The notes beneath the pieces are model-generated. The model was given only the letters and a program-made list of their open reading frames with translations, was not told where the DNA came from and did no database searches. Position numbers and translations under genes: made by a program. 64,000 bases of DNA from assembly GCA_043228905.1 (NCBI GenBank), contig JBHGNT010000004.1, forward strand, positions 10,912,001 to 10,976,000. The letters are read 5' to 3'. Origin of the DNA: Azolla caroliniana (taxonomy: Eukaryota > Polypodiophyta). Below, piece after piece: positions 1 through 10,385 of the stretch; within the stretch, counting starts at the first letter, position 1; the number at the start of each line of letters is the position of its first letter.

Positions 1-273
1 GAATCTGGTTTAGATGTCAATACTAGCACCCTATCCTCGAAGGCGACCTTTCACATTACAAACGGTTTGCTCTATCGTAATGGAAAGGTTTGTGTTCTAG
101 ATTTACCAAATGTAAAACATAAAATTCTTCATGAATGTCATGATGCACCAACTGCAGGTCATCCTGGAATACAATGCACACTCGTTCTCATCTCGAGTAC
201 TTTTTTCTGGCCTAAGATGCACTCTAACGTGCATAAATACATAACTTAATGCTTAGAATGTCAGATTAATAAG
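1..273 (+). pseudogene. Ty3/gypsy integrase N-terminal fragment (H2C2 zinc finger)
   Basis: The translated frame reads into an integrase zinc-binding domain. HECHDAPTAGHPG is followed about 40 residues later by CLECQINK, giving the His/Cys pairs of the H2C2 finger found upstream of the catalytic core in gypsy polyproteins. An in-frame stop (ACT TAA, about 247-249) lies just before the Cys pair, so the copy is dead. The frame resumes after the copia insertion, at 6289, with the integrase core; the two pieces were once contiguous. The wording around the finger is close to fungal-type chromoviruses. The element's 5' part lies outside the window. Confidence 0.8.
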
Positions 274-312
274 TGTAAACGTAAGTGTTTGCGGAAGCGT
301 AAAACAGAGAAC

Positions 313-351
<39 letters not shown>

Positions 352-711
352 TGAGAGAGAGCGAGCGAGAGAGAGAGAGAGAGCAGAACGCAATTTCAAA
401 ATTATATCAGACTCTGTGTACACACTGTGCTAAGTAGCACTATTTATACAAGTCCTTTTGGGACTGACAGAAGTACCATGTACTTCAATGCTCACACGAG
501 CATCTGACACTTACTACGAGACTATAGCTACCTAGTAGTCTATCCTATACTAGGCTTCCGATTGGACTTCCGGTTACGGATTGCACCCGGCCTCCACTGC
601 TTGCCGGTTCGGTTGTTCACCGTAGTACCGATCCATTTCGCCCGATCCGTCTCGCTTACTGGCTCCGGCTTATTCAGCCGATCCGGCTCCGGTTGAGCTT
701 GCCGCTCAACA
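274..711 (-). repeat. 3' LTR of copia A
   Basis: Long terminal repeat of about 438 bp. On the plus strand it starts TGTAAACG and ends CTCAACA. It matches 5843-6288 throughout, apart from a few C/T changes and the length of an internal GA-rich microsatellite (about 313-390). A TATA-like box (TATAAA on the minus strand, about 440-450) fits an LTR promoter. Its first bases, in element orientation, supply the stop codon of the polyprotein. Confidence 0.93.
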
Positions 712-3700
712 CTCCCCCTCAAGCTCAACCTGAGGTGGGGTCGTAGTGTTGACCTCTGTGGCAGTCGGTTCTTCCAACCGACTTCTCCTGGCGTCACTCC
801 GCCTTGCTCGCGCTCCTCGTCCGGTCCAGTCTCGTTTTCCGCGACCCCTTTGGTTCTGCGCGCCTCGACCCTCTCGGTCGGCATGTCTGCTCAATAGGCC
901 CATCTCAGCACTTACGTTGCTGTGACTCCAGCGCTTGCCGATCCGCCGGTTCTCCCACGATGGCAACGACTTCCGCTGTGTCCGTGTCCCCTTGGCCTTC
1001 ACTCGATCCGACTCATCCGGATCCATCTGTTGATCCGAGTCAGCTGTCTCCGACTCGTTCCAGCTCTTGTCCGAATCGGTACACTCCGATTCGACTTCCG
1101 GCTTCAGGCCTCTCACCACATCGGACCACTTCCGAGTCCTGGCCTTCTCCATGCTTCCTTCAGCTTCTTCAGCCGGTGAACCGAAATCGAATTCTTCATT
1201 CGACTCCGCATCATGGTCAGTACCGTCGTGATGACCTCCGCACAACATGCACTTCTCTTCCTGAGTGCACAACTCTTCTTCACAGCCGCTTGCTCCGACC
1301 TGTTCGGATGTGTCGACTTCCTTCGTCGACTCGGCTTCCTTCATCTTCTTGTCTCCTCTTCTTCCGGCTATCCTCTTACCAACGTGTTCAACAGTTTTTT
1401 GGCCTTTGCCCATTTCGGTAGAGACTTTGCCCTTGCTTCTCTCCCTCAAGTGCGGCACGTCGAGATGCTGAATACCAAGCATGTAGGTAAAGTGCTGCAA
1501 CTTGTCCGATCCGAGCGGCTTGGTGAAGATGTCGGCAACTTGCCGATCCGTATGAACATACCGTAGGTCAACTTCACCGCTCAGGACCCGCTCACGCACG
1601 AAGTGGTAGTGCACCTCGATGTGCTTTGTGCGAGCATGGAACACAGGGTTCTTGGCAAGTTGCAGGCTGCTCAAGTTATCGCAGTAAATCGGGATCGGGG
1701 TCGGTACCTCGAGCCGCAAGTCTCGCAGCAGTCGCCGACGCCAGATGGCTTCACAAGTGGCAACGGTAGCGGCCCGGTACTCAGCCTCAATGCTTGACAA
1801 AGCCACTGTGGGCTGCTTCTTGCTGCTCCACGCAACGGTCGCGCTACCTATGGAGAACATGTATCCGGAAGTGGAGCGGCGATCAGACGCATCGCCGACC
1901 CAGTCAGCATCTGTGTAACCGACAATCTCTTCGGGTATACCTCGCCGGTATAGCAGTCCCCGGTCCTTAGTGCCGCTGACATACCGTAATATTCGTTGCG
2001 CGCACTGAAGGTGCTCCACGGTCGGCTTCTACATGAACTGGCTTACCATGCCGACCGGATAGCTGATGTCGGGTCGGGTGATGGTTAAGTACATCAGGCT
2101 TCTCACAACCTGTCGGAACCGTTTCTCATTGCAGGCCGGTCCGGAGTTGGGACGGAGCTTCTGGTTCCGGTCAAGGGGTGTGGAGACAGGTCGGCAATCC
2201 GTCATGCCGAACTTATACAACATATTCAACACGTAATGTCGTTGTGAGAGCAATATGCCGTCGGGGGTCCGGATCACTTCGATCCCAAGAAAATAATGAA
2301 GGTCCCCCAGGTCCTTCATTTCGAATGCGTCCGACAACTGGGACTTGACGCGGTTGATTTCGGGAAGACCCGGTCCGGTGATGACTAAATCATCCACATA
2401 CAAGAGTATACATACCGGACCGTCAGAGCCTTGCCGGATGAACAACGAAGAGTCCGACTTAGAGACAGCAAACCCCAGCTTACGCAACCGGTGCGTGATC
2501 TTTGCGTTCCAAGCTCGGGGGGCTTGCTTCAAGCCGTAAAGCAACTTCTTCAGTCGGCATACCGCCGACTTGTTCATCTCCGATTGAAATCCGGGGGGTT
2601 GAGTCATAAAGACTTCTTCTTCAAGCTCGCCTTGAAGGAAGGCATTCTTCACATCCAGCTGGTGAAGATGCCACCCCCTTGCCGCAACAACCGCCAGTAC
2701 CACACGAACCGTCGTCATCTTCGCCACAGGAGCGAAGGTCTCGTCGTAGTTGATTCCGTGGGTCTGCGCGTATCCCTTCGCCACTAACCGGGCTTTGTAC
2801 CAGTTAACAGAACCGTCGGCGTTGTACTTGACCTTGTACACCCACTTGCATCCGATCGGTTTACAGTGACGGGGAGGATCAACTAGGTCCCAAGTTTCAT
2901 TGGCATCGAGTGCCCGCATTTCTTCGTCCATAGCGGCACGCCAATTTGCGTCCTTTGCCGCTTCTGCGTAGCTCTCCGGCTCACGCACTTCTGTCACTTT
3001 CGTCATGTATGCATAATGATGCGCCATGTATTCATTGTACCCGTACCGCATGACGGGATCCTTCTGGCGGGTTGATCGGCGCAACGCACCGTCACCTGAT
3101 TTGAGGCCCTTCTTGGCCAGTTCGGTCTTCGTTGCCGAAGATCCGCCTTTCTCCTTTCCGGAGTTGGATACGCACCGATCTGACTCATCGTTGCCGGTTT
3201 CGAATTCCGGCATCTTCCTCTTCCCCTTCTCTTTGCGCGTGAACCGTTTCCTCGGTTCCTTGCGCGGGGAGAGCACGGCAGAGTCTCCACCACTTGCCGT
3301 CTCTTCATCCGACTGGTCCAACCGACTCAGTCGCTCATTCGGTCCACTCAACCGTAACGATTCCGGACTCTCATCTTGAGTCCCGGCTTCATCATCCTCT
3401 GCGAGGGTTGATTCAGGCTCATTGGCCTGATCTTCCGGCATTGAGTCGGGATTGGAAGTCGGAGTCAGTATGGAGTACCAGGATGCCGATTCATCGAACT
3501 CGACATCCCGGCTAACTCGGACTTCCTTCGTCCGGGGGTTATAACACTTATACCCCTTTTGCTCTTGAGCATAGCCGACTAGGATGCATTTTTCCGATTT
3601 TGCATCCAACTTTCTCCGCTTCTGATCCGGCACATGCACATACGCTATGCTGCCGAATATCCGAAGGTGTCTTAAGTTCGGCTTGCGCCCGAAATACAGC

Positions 3701-5748
3701 TCATGAGCTGACACCTTGTCACTAATGCGGTTTTGTATGTAGACGGCCGTCTGGACCGCCTCCGCCGAGTAGAACCGGGGCATGCTCTTCTCCTCCAGCA
3801 TTGCCCTTGCCGCTTCGACGAGTGTCCGGTTCTTCCTTTCGGCCACACCATTTTGCTCCGGTGTGTATCTGCAGCTGAACTCTCGCCGAATTCCCTTCTG
3901 CTGCAGATAACTAGTGAATTGGCCGGAAAAATATTCCTTTCCGCCATCCGACCGAAGGCACTTGATCTTCCTCTCCGATTCCCGTTCCACCATCTTCTGG
4001 AGGCTCCGGAAACAGTCGAAGACTTCGCTCTTCCGCTCAACAAGGTAGATCCAAGTATGTCGAGTATAGTCGTCGATGAAGGAGACGAAGTATCGGCTCC
4101 CGCCAAGGCTTACACTTTGTGCTGGTCCCCACACATCCGAAGGGATGAGATTGAGCTTGTTACGGCTCCGGTTCCGTTCGGCGGGGAATGGAAGCCGATG
4201 TTGCTTCCCAAGTTGGCAAGCTTCACAAATTTCAGCTCTTCGGCCGCTGAACTTCGGCAAGCCGAAAACGACTTGTTTCGTTTGCAGGTCTTGAAGCCTC
4301 CGGTAGTTGACGTGGCCTATCCGCTTGTGCCACAGATTGATGTCCGACTTGACCTTCTGTTGTTTCGTGAATAGAGCGGTGCCAAAGTCATTGGTGTTGA
4401 GGATAAACATCCTCCCATCTCTGCGCCCTTGCGCAATGACTTCGCCCTCATCCTCAATGAAGCACCCGAGGTGCGTAAACCGCACCTGCATCCCCTGGTC
4501 GACAATCTGACCGACGGACACTAGGTTCTTCGTGATTGTCGGAATGTGTAATACGTTCATCAGCTTTCCTTTCTGTCCAACGTGGCTTAGAGGGACTTCT
4601 CCGACGTGCACGATTCGGTGAGGAGTGTCATCTCCGGTTTCGACTACTCCTGGTTAATCCGGTTTCTCCAGAAAGGAGAACCACTCTTTGTGGCTCGTCA
4701 TGTGGTTCGACACGCCGAAATCAACATACCACACTTCCTCCATTTTGGAAGTGGTCTTCTTCATTGAGTTTGCCTTGTGATTCATCACCAAGGTTGGCCC
4801 CTTACCGGCCTTTCTGGTTCCGGATCCTCCTGATCCGTTTGCGTAGTGCGAGTTTTGCCGGCCATCCTTACCGGTCTTGACGGATCCAGATTTGTCCGAA
4901 TCGGAACGCTTTCTCCAGCACTCGCTTTCCCTGTGGCCTTTTTTGCCACAGTACCAGCATTCCGTAGCGGATTTGTCTTGCCGACCTCCGGCACCGCCTT
5001 GACTCCCCCTGCTTGTGGAAGTCCCGGAACTGCTGTTGGCACACTCATAGTGCCTCCATTCCTGCTCTTGCCGGCCGCCTCCATTGCGTGCCGACCCACC
5101 TCTTCCACCACGCCCACGGAGCCGATCCGTTCCCGTGTACAGCATTCGGCTGTCCGGGGATGCACTATTAGATGCACCGGCGTGGTTCTCCTCTACAAGG
5201 AGCATCGATTGTAAGTCGAAGAATGAGGGGGTATTCTCCCTTGTACACATCGCAGTCCGGAACGCTCCGAACTTGGACACCAGGCCTCCGAGACATACCT
5301 GCACCATCTCGTCTTCCTCTACGGTAACATTGATAGAGGCGAGCGAGTCGCAGATCTCCTTTATCCGGCCTGTGTAGTCTGCCACGGACATGTTCTTCTG
5401 TCGAACATTGCTCAACTCTTGTCTGAGTTGCAGCTTCCGGGCAGTGGTGCTTGCGGCAAAAACCTTTTTCAGGTTCCCCCAAGCATCCTTCGGTGTCTTG
5501 GCGTCACGGATGTGGCTGAGCAGCTGATCGCCGACACTGGACGCGAAGCAGTACATCACCCTGCTTGCCGCCTGTTCCCATACCGGGAAGTCCTTGTGTG
5601 CCGAGTCTGGCGCCGCATCATTCGCTCCTTCGACATAACTCCAGTACCCGTGTCCAAGCAGGTACTAGTGCATCTTGTAAGACCAGGATGCGTAGTTGCT
5701 CCTGTCGAGCTTCTCCGCCGGGAGCGACGTAGCCATGCCTCTATCCAT
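706..5748 (-). CDS. Copia A gag-pol polyprotein, near-intact, three in-frame stops
   Basis: A single minus-strand frame of about 1680 codons runs from ATG at 5748 to a stop inside the 3' LTR (706-708). It is broken only by stops near 5666, 4655 and 2030, each where sister copies have Gln. In order: gag with a UBN2-type region (SYKMH, GHGYWSYVEG) and a CCHC knuckle (CWYCGKKGHRESEC); a protease remnant with VDFGVS instead of VDSGAS; the GAG-pre-integrase finger (HKRIGH ... CEACQLGKQH); the DDE integrase (DVWGP, FIDDYTRH, YTPEQNGVAERKNR); the reverse transcriptase (LDVKNAFLQG, LLYVDDLVIT); and RNase H (YTDADWVGD, SSIEAEYRA, YCDN). The family's usual end (DIFTKPL) comes near 1510. A further extension of about 270 residues follows, with CMLCGGHH, an acidic middle and an Arg-rich end. 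The protease change and the stops make this copy inactive unless suppressed. Confidence 0.9.
712..722 (-). promoter_or_regulatory. Polypurine tract of copia A
   Basis: In element orientation, TTGAGGGGGAG lies directly against the 3' LTR, where plus-strand DNA synthesis is primed in LTR retrotransposons. Here the tract is also read as codons, because the polyprotein frame runs through it. Confidence 0.8.
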
Positions 5749-5830
5749 GTCTTCTACTGTGTCTGTTTTTGACCTGTTAGGGTTTTCTTCTCAAGAGTAA
5801 ATGTCTGCAGCAGAGGTTCTCAACCCTTGC

Positions 5831-5842
5831 GCTCTGATACCA
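5831..5842 (-). promoter_or_regulatory. tRNA-iMet primer-binding site of copia A
   Basis: In element orientation, TGGTATCAGAGC abuts the 5' LTR end. It is complementary to the 3' end of plant initiator tRNA-Met, the usual copia primer. It fixes the LTR boundary at 5843. Confidence 0.9.
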
Positions 5843-5882
5843 TGTAAATGTAAGTGTTTGCGGAAGCGTAAAACAGAGAACA

Positions 5883-5928
<46 letters not shown>

Positions 5929-6288
5929 TGAGAGAGAGCGAGCGAGAGAGAGAGAGAGAGCAGAACGCAATTTCAAAATTATATCAGACTCTGTGTACAC
6001 AATGTGCTAAGTAGTACTATTTATACAAGTTCTTTTGGGACTGACAGAAGTACCATGTACTTCAATGCTCACACGAGCATCTGACACTTACTACGAGACT
6101 ATAGCTACCTAGTAGTCTATCCTATACTAGGCTTCCGATTGGACTTCCGGTTATGGATTGCACCCGGCCTCCACTGCTTGCCGGTTCGGTTGTTCACCGT
6201 AGTACCGATCCGTTTCGCCCGATCCGTCTCGCTTACCGGCTCCGGCTTATTCAGCCGATCCGGCTCCGGTTGAGCTTGCCGCTCAACA
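5843..6288 (-). repeat. 5' LTR of copia A
   Basis: Long terminal repeat of about 446 bp, the partner of 274-711. It contains a GA microsatellite at about 5886-5962. Open frames reading through that repeat on either strand encode only Arg-Glu or Ser-Leu runs and are not genes. Confidence 0.93.
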
Positions 6289-6640
6289 ATAAGTCAGAAC
6301 GACTTAAAGTTGTTGGTCTTTTACATCCCTTAGATATTCCCAACAACAAATGGGAAAGTATCTCGATGGATTTTATTGTTAGTTCACCTCGTACACAGAG
6401 GGGTCATGATGCCATTTGGGTTGTCGTTGACAGACTAACAAAATTGGCTAGATTTATTCCTACCAAAACCACGGTAACCACTCAACAATTGGCTTATCAA
6501 TTTGTTGATGAGTTATTTCGTGATTACTGATGGATATTGTTAGTGATCGAGATTTCCATAGACACGGGTGGTGCAGGTTAGGTTTTCGTCTCGATGATCG
6601 TGTTTATCTCTTCCAAGGTATTAGTCATCCTAATATCCAG
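6289..6640 (+). pseudogene. Ty3/gypsy integrase core fragment (continuation of 1-273)
   Basis: The frame resumes after element A with LLHPLDIPNNKWESISMDF and VVVDRLTKLARFIP, the first catalytic Asp region of a gypsy integrase core. A stop follows DELFRDY, then VSDRDFHRH in another frame. Downstream the similarity fades and the rest of the core is missing. The matching target duplication shows it is the other half of the fragment at the window start. Confidence 0.8.
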
Positions 6641-6742
6641 TAGTATGGGACGTCGGTGGTAGGTTGGCTATGTCTAGATCATAGCTTGGGGATGGTCGGG
6701 TGGAACGGGTTCTTCTGTCCACTCTATTTTCCTTCTTTTACT

Positions 6743-8714
6743 TTACTTTGGTCTATTGATTAGTAATAGACTCTTAACAAGGGGGTAACGATTACGCACC
6801 GTAACTTTGTTGAGACTTCGATAATCCACACATAAGTGTAAGGAGTCGTCCTTCTTTTTGACAAATAAGATCGGTGCCCCGACCTGTGATTTGGAGGGAT
6901 GAATGAAGCCCTTCGCGAGATTCTCTGCGCAAATATGTGCGGAGAGCCTCAAGTTCAGGTTCAAATAACCCATAGGACCGAATGGGGGATGCTCACCTGC
7001 TTGGAGTTCGATTGGGCAATCGTAGGGGCAATGAGCCGGTAACCGATCGACATTCCGCTTTTCGAAGATGTCAGAAAAGTTGCTATATCAGACGAGTAAA
7101 TTGTTGTCAAGAACAGTGACATCCCCCGACACAACGACTACTATAGAGACCAAACCTGACTCGACCGCAACGGAATCAAGAGAGTGTCGTGACGTAGCAG
7201 GAATTGGCCCTATTGGAAAAGTGATGGAGCGGTTACACCAATCCACTATCAGATTGTGTGTCTCCCACCAAGATAGCCCTAACACAATCGGATGTCGGGG
7301 GGTTGCAATGAGGTAGAACTTGAGTTCTTCCTAGTGCGCCCCGACTTGAACTACCAACGGGTTAATGGCTTCGGTAACCGCCCCCGAAGAGAGAACCCGA
7401 TCGTCGATTGCTTCAACGGATATGGGTTGTGATGTGCAGACGGTGGGGATATTATGTGCACGGATAAACGATTTATCGATAACGCAAGTAGATGCTCTGG
7501 AATCGAGCAAGGCATGAGAATTTATTGAAGTCGAACCTAAAGAAAGACTTACTTGCAAAGAAAACCCTCCTAATGGTAGAACATACTTGTAGGAGCATGG
7601 AGAAGGTGAGTAACGGGAAGTGTCCAACGACATGGCTCCTACTGCAGCCGACTTCGTCGTTTTCTTGTTGTCGAGGAACCTCCGCAAGACGTGCACGATG
7701 GAATTGGTGCCGCGGGCCCTGCACCGGGCAGTGGTGGATGACATGGCCGGGGTTGCCACAATAAAGACAGAGTCCATTGTCCCGACGATGCTGGCGTTGG
7801 GCTTCCGTTAGTGGTTGGAACCAAGCGTGGTTGATCTACATCGGGGTATGGAAATCGACCTCCTTCGTGGTATGGGTATCGCCGGGTGATGGTAAGGTTG
7901 GCGTTGGAGACAAGTAGGGCCTAGCGATTGATGCGTTTCGGGAAGAAGTTTGAGACCTGTGAGTCCCCTGTTCTTCTTGACGAAGTTCGAAGAGACGATT
8001 GTTACACTGGACAGCTTGGGAAATTACTTGAGACAACGATGTGGGCTCCGGGAAGTTTAAAAGAAGGTTCTTGATGTCATTTCGGAGGCCGCGACAGAAA
8101 TGGTCGCATAGGGCTTGGTCATCCCAACTGACATCGCAGGCAATCTGACGAAACTCTGAGGCGTAGACCGTGGCTGGATGTGAGCCTTGTTGGAAAGAAC
8201 AAAGCTTTGTGAGTGCTGTTCGTCGCCGATCTGTCTCGCCAAATGTCGGTTCGAGCTCCTCAATGAAAGCGGTGAAGTTTTCTAAGAGAGGGGATGACGT
8301 CTTGATAGAAGGTGCAAACCACGCTTGCGCCCGCCCAGAGAGAAGTGTGCAGACAAGCCCAACCGGAGAAAAGTCGCTTGCATACCATTGGGGTTGTAAC
8401 CGGATGATAAGCCAAATTTGGTTGATGAAGCCGCGAAGATACGCCCTCGTGCCGTTGAATTTGTCTGGTAGACTGACGGTTGGTTCGAGGACATATGGAT
8501 TGGAAGAGGACGTGGTTGGGCTCGGTGCCGACGGTGGTTGTGACTCGGTGGGTGGTGGATTTCTTGAAGTTCCAGATTGCAACTCTCGTAATGATTCCCG
8601 AAGGATTTCATTCTCTAGTTGAAGTTGTTGCAAGGGTGTCATGATTTGGTTTAGGTTGTCGACGGAGCTGGACATGGTAGCAAGAAGAGAAGGTGAACAA
8701 ACTGTCACGGACAA
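6743..8714 (-). mobile_element. Degraded Ty3/gypsy element (gag, knuckle, protease, RT start)
   Basis: Minus-strand coding remnants lie in gypsy order. Gag runs from about 8675 to 7836; it opens with a coiled coil and contains KFNGTRAYLRGFINQI, GRAQAWF and CDHFCRGLRNDIK. A zinc knuckle (CLYCGNPGHVIHHC) follows near 7760. The protease is near 7500, with LLDSRAST where DSGA is expected. RT begins near 6950 with [24 protein letters not shown] and stops at about 6743. Frameshifts join the parts. The gag type resembles fungal-like (Tcn1/Sushi) chromoviruses. The rest of pol is missing, and the join to the oppositely oriented gypsy piece lies near 6640-6740. Confidence 0.85.
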
Positions 8715-9001
8715 GTATAATAGAGCAATGAGAAGACAAGACTAGAACACAAGAGAGAGGAAAAGAACAAGAACTCAAATTATAGAATCCGTAACTAGTG
8801 TTGTTCACCTTGATTAGAATCAAGGTGCACCTGAGTATTTATACAAGAAGGTAGGGCTATGTAAGCCAGCTAGAAATAGAGTATGCATGCAATGGAGAAT
8901 GCATGAGGATGCATGCAATAGAGAATGCATGAGAATGTGTGCAAGCTAGAAACTTCCAATGTTCAATCTACACTACACGAAGTTGGATTTAGTACAAGGA
9001 T
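8715..9001. other. Probable 5' leader/LTR remnant with short direct repeat
   Basis: No coding potential seen. The stretch follows the gag start and has LTR-like features (TATTTATACAAG near 8836). At about 8882-8937 it contains two adjacent copies of a unit of about 27 bp built around GCATGCAAT and GAGAATGCATGAG. LTR ends could not be placed. Confidence 0.4.
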
Positions 9002-9002
9002 G

Positions 9003-9072
9003 CATAGGTAGATCAATTGGTAGGGTTGCCCAATAGAGACCATGAGGTTTTGGTTTCAATCCCTACCTTCCT
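9003..9072 (+). repeat. tRNA-derived (SINE-like) fragment
   Basis: A box-A-like segment (TAGATCAATTGGTAGGG) is followed about 35 bp later by a box-B-like segment (GGTTTCAATCCC). This is the spacing of a pol III tRNA promoter, without a foldable full tRNA. It is best read as a tRNA pseudogene or SINE head. Confidence 0.4.
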
Positions 9073-9074
9073 CC

Positions 9075-10090
9075 ATGGCATATGTCTATGACACACAAGA
9101 ATTTTGAGGGATGTGCGGTACGTGCCAAAGTTGAAGAAGAATCTCATATCCTTGGGAGTTCTTGAATCTAAGGGCCTAGTTGTGATGATGCGAGATGGAG
9201 TTCTTAAAGCAACTTCATGAGTATTGGTGATGTTGAAAGGCATAAGGAAGAACAATCTGTATTATTACCAAGGCAATACAGTGGTGGGGACAGTGGCAAC
9301 AACTTCAAGTACCAAGAAAGACACTGAAGCAACGAAGTTGGGACTTGCTGGTGAAAACTCTTTGCAAATTCATGCAAAGCAGGGATTGTTGAAAGGCTTA
9401 AAGACTTGCAAACTTGTTTTTTGTGAGCATTGTGTTCTGGGAAAACAACAGAGAGTAAGGTTTGGCACTGCAATTCATAATACCATTAGATTATAATGAG
9501 GTATTTTCTCCGGTTGTAAAACATTCCTCCATTGGAATTTTGTTGCCTTAGTAGTACAATTGTATTTGGAGCTAGTTCAACTTGACGTGAAGACTGTGTT
9601 CTTACATGGTGATTTGAAGGAGGAAATCTACATGACTCAGGTAGAAGGATACAAGGTTGTTGGTAAAGAAGTTCAGGTTTGTAAACTTAGCAAATCGTTG
9701 TACGGATTGAAACAATCTCCAAGACAGTAGTACAAACGATTTGACAAGTTCATGAAGGGTTAGAAGTACAAGAGAAGCAAATATGATCATTGTGTGTATT
9801 TGCGAAATCTTCAAGATGGTTCACACATTTACTTACTCTTATATGTTGATGATATGTTGATTGTAGCCAAGAGTCAAGTTGAGATTGACAAATTGAAGGC
9901 TTAGATGAGTAAAGAGTTCGAGATGAAGGATTTGGGGGAAGCCAAGAAGATTCTTGGCATGGAGATAAGTAGAGATAGAGAGAGGGGCAAACTTTGGCTA
10001 TCACAAAAACAATATTTGAAGAGGATACTACAACATTTTGGTATGTACGATGATACAAAACCTGTAAGTACTTTGATTTCTTACATGTGA
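9075..10090 (+). pseudogene. Internally deleted copia pol fragment
   Basis: Plus-strand remnants: the GAG-pre-integrase region (KGIRKNNLYYYQG ... CEHCVLGKQQRVRF) at 9235-9470 is followed almost at once by RT motifs from about 9540 ([50 protein letters not shown]). The integrase core and the start of RT are therefore deleted. Several stops are present. The wording is nearer TNT1/Tork-type copia than elements A and C-F. Confidence 0.85.
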
Positions 10091-10385
10091 TATCAATCAA
10101 ATAAATATTAGCCAAAAGACTACACAGATGAACCGCTCCATCACACCTGCCTCTACATCAACGCATATGACCAAGGATGCCGCCGCTCTTGCGGTTGCCG
10201 CTGCAAGCGTACACGCAGGTCTGCCTCATGCCTCAGCTGCCTCCCATCATGCTTCCTTACCTTCCTCTTCTCACGCTCCCTTACTTTCCTCTCCCCATGA
10301 ATCCTTGCCTTCATTTGTTGCAGTTACTGGAACAACCACCACATGTATGGCTGATATGAGGGCATGAGGACAGGGGAATAAGACA

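Larger units (their letters stand above)
274..6288 (-). mobile_element. Ty1/copia LTR retrotransposon A, full length, nested in gypsy
   Basis: A complete element of about 6.0 kb on the minus strand. Its LTRs (274-711 and 5843-6288) begin TG and end CA. It is flanked by a perfect 5-bp target duplication, ATAAG, at 269-273 and 6289-6293. The primer-binding site is complementary to initiator tRNA-Met and there is a purine-rich tract beside the 3' LTR. The order gag - protease - integrase - RT - RNase H is that of copia. By eye the two LTRs differ by about seven substitutions, mostly transitions, plus GA-repeat length changes, so the insertion is fairly young. It split a gypsy integrase reading frame. 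Confidence 0.95.

Noticed and set aside
3733-4374. A 213-aa plus-strand frame
   Set aside because: Antisense of the copia A integrase.
5791-6010. Open frames of 69 aa on both strands
   Set aside because: They read through a GA microsatellite in the LTR (RERERE / SLSLSL) and have no protein character.
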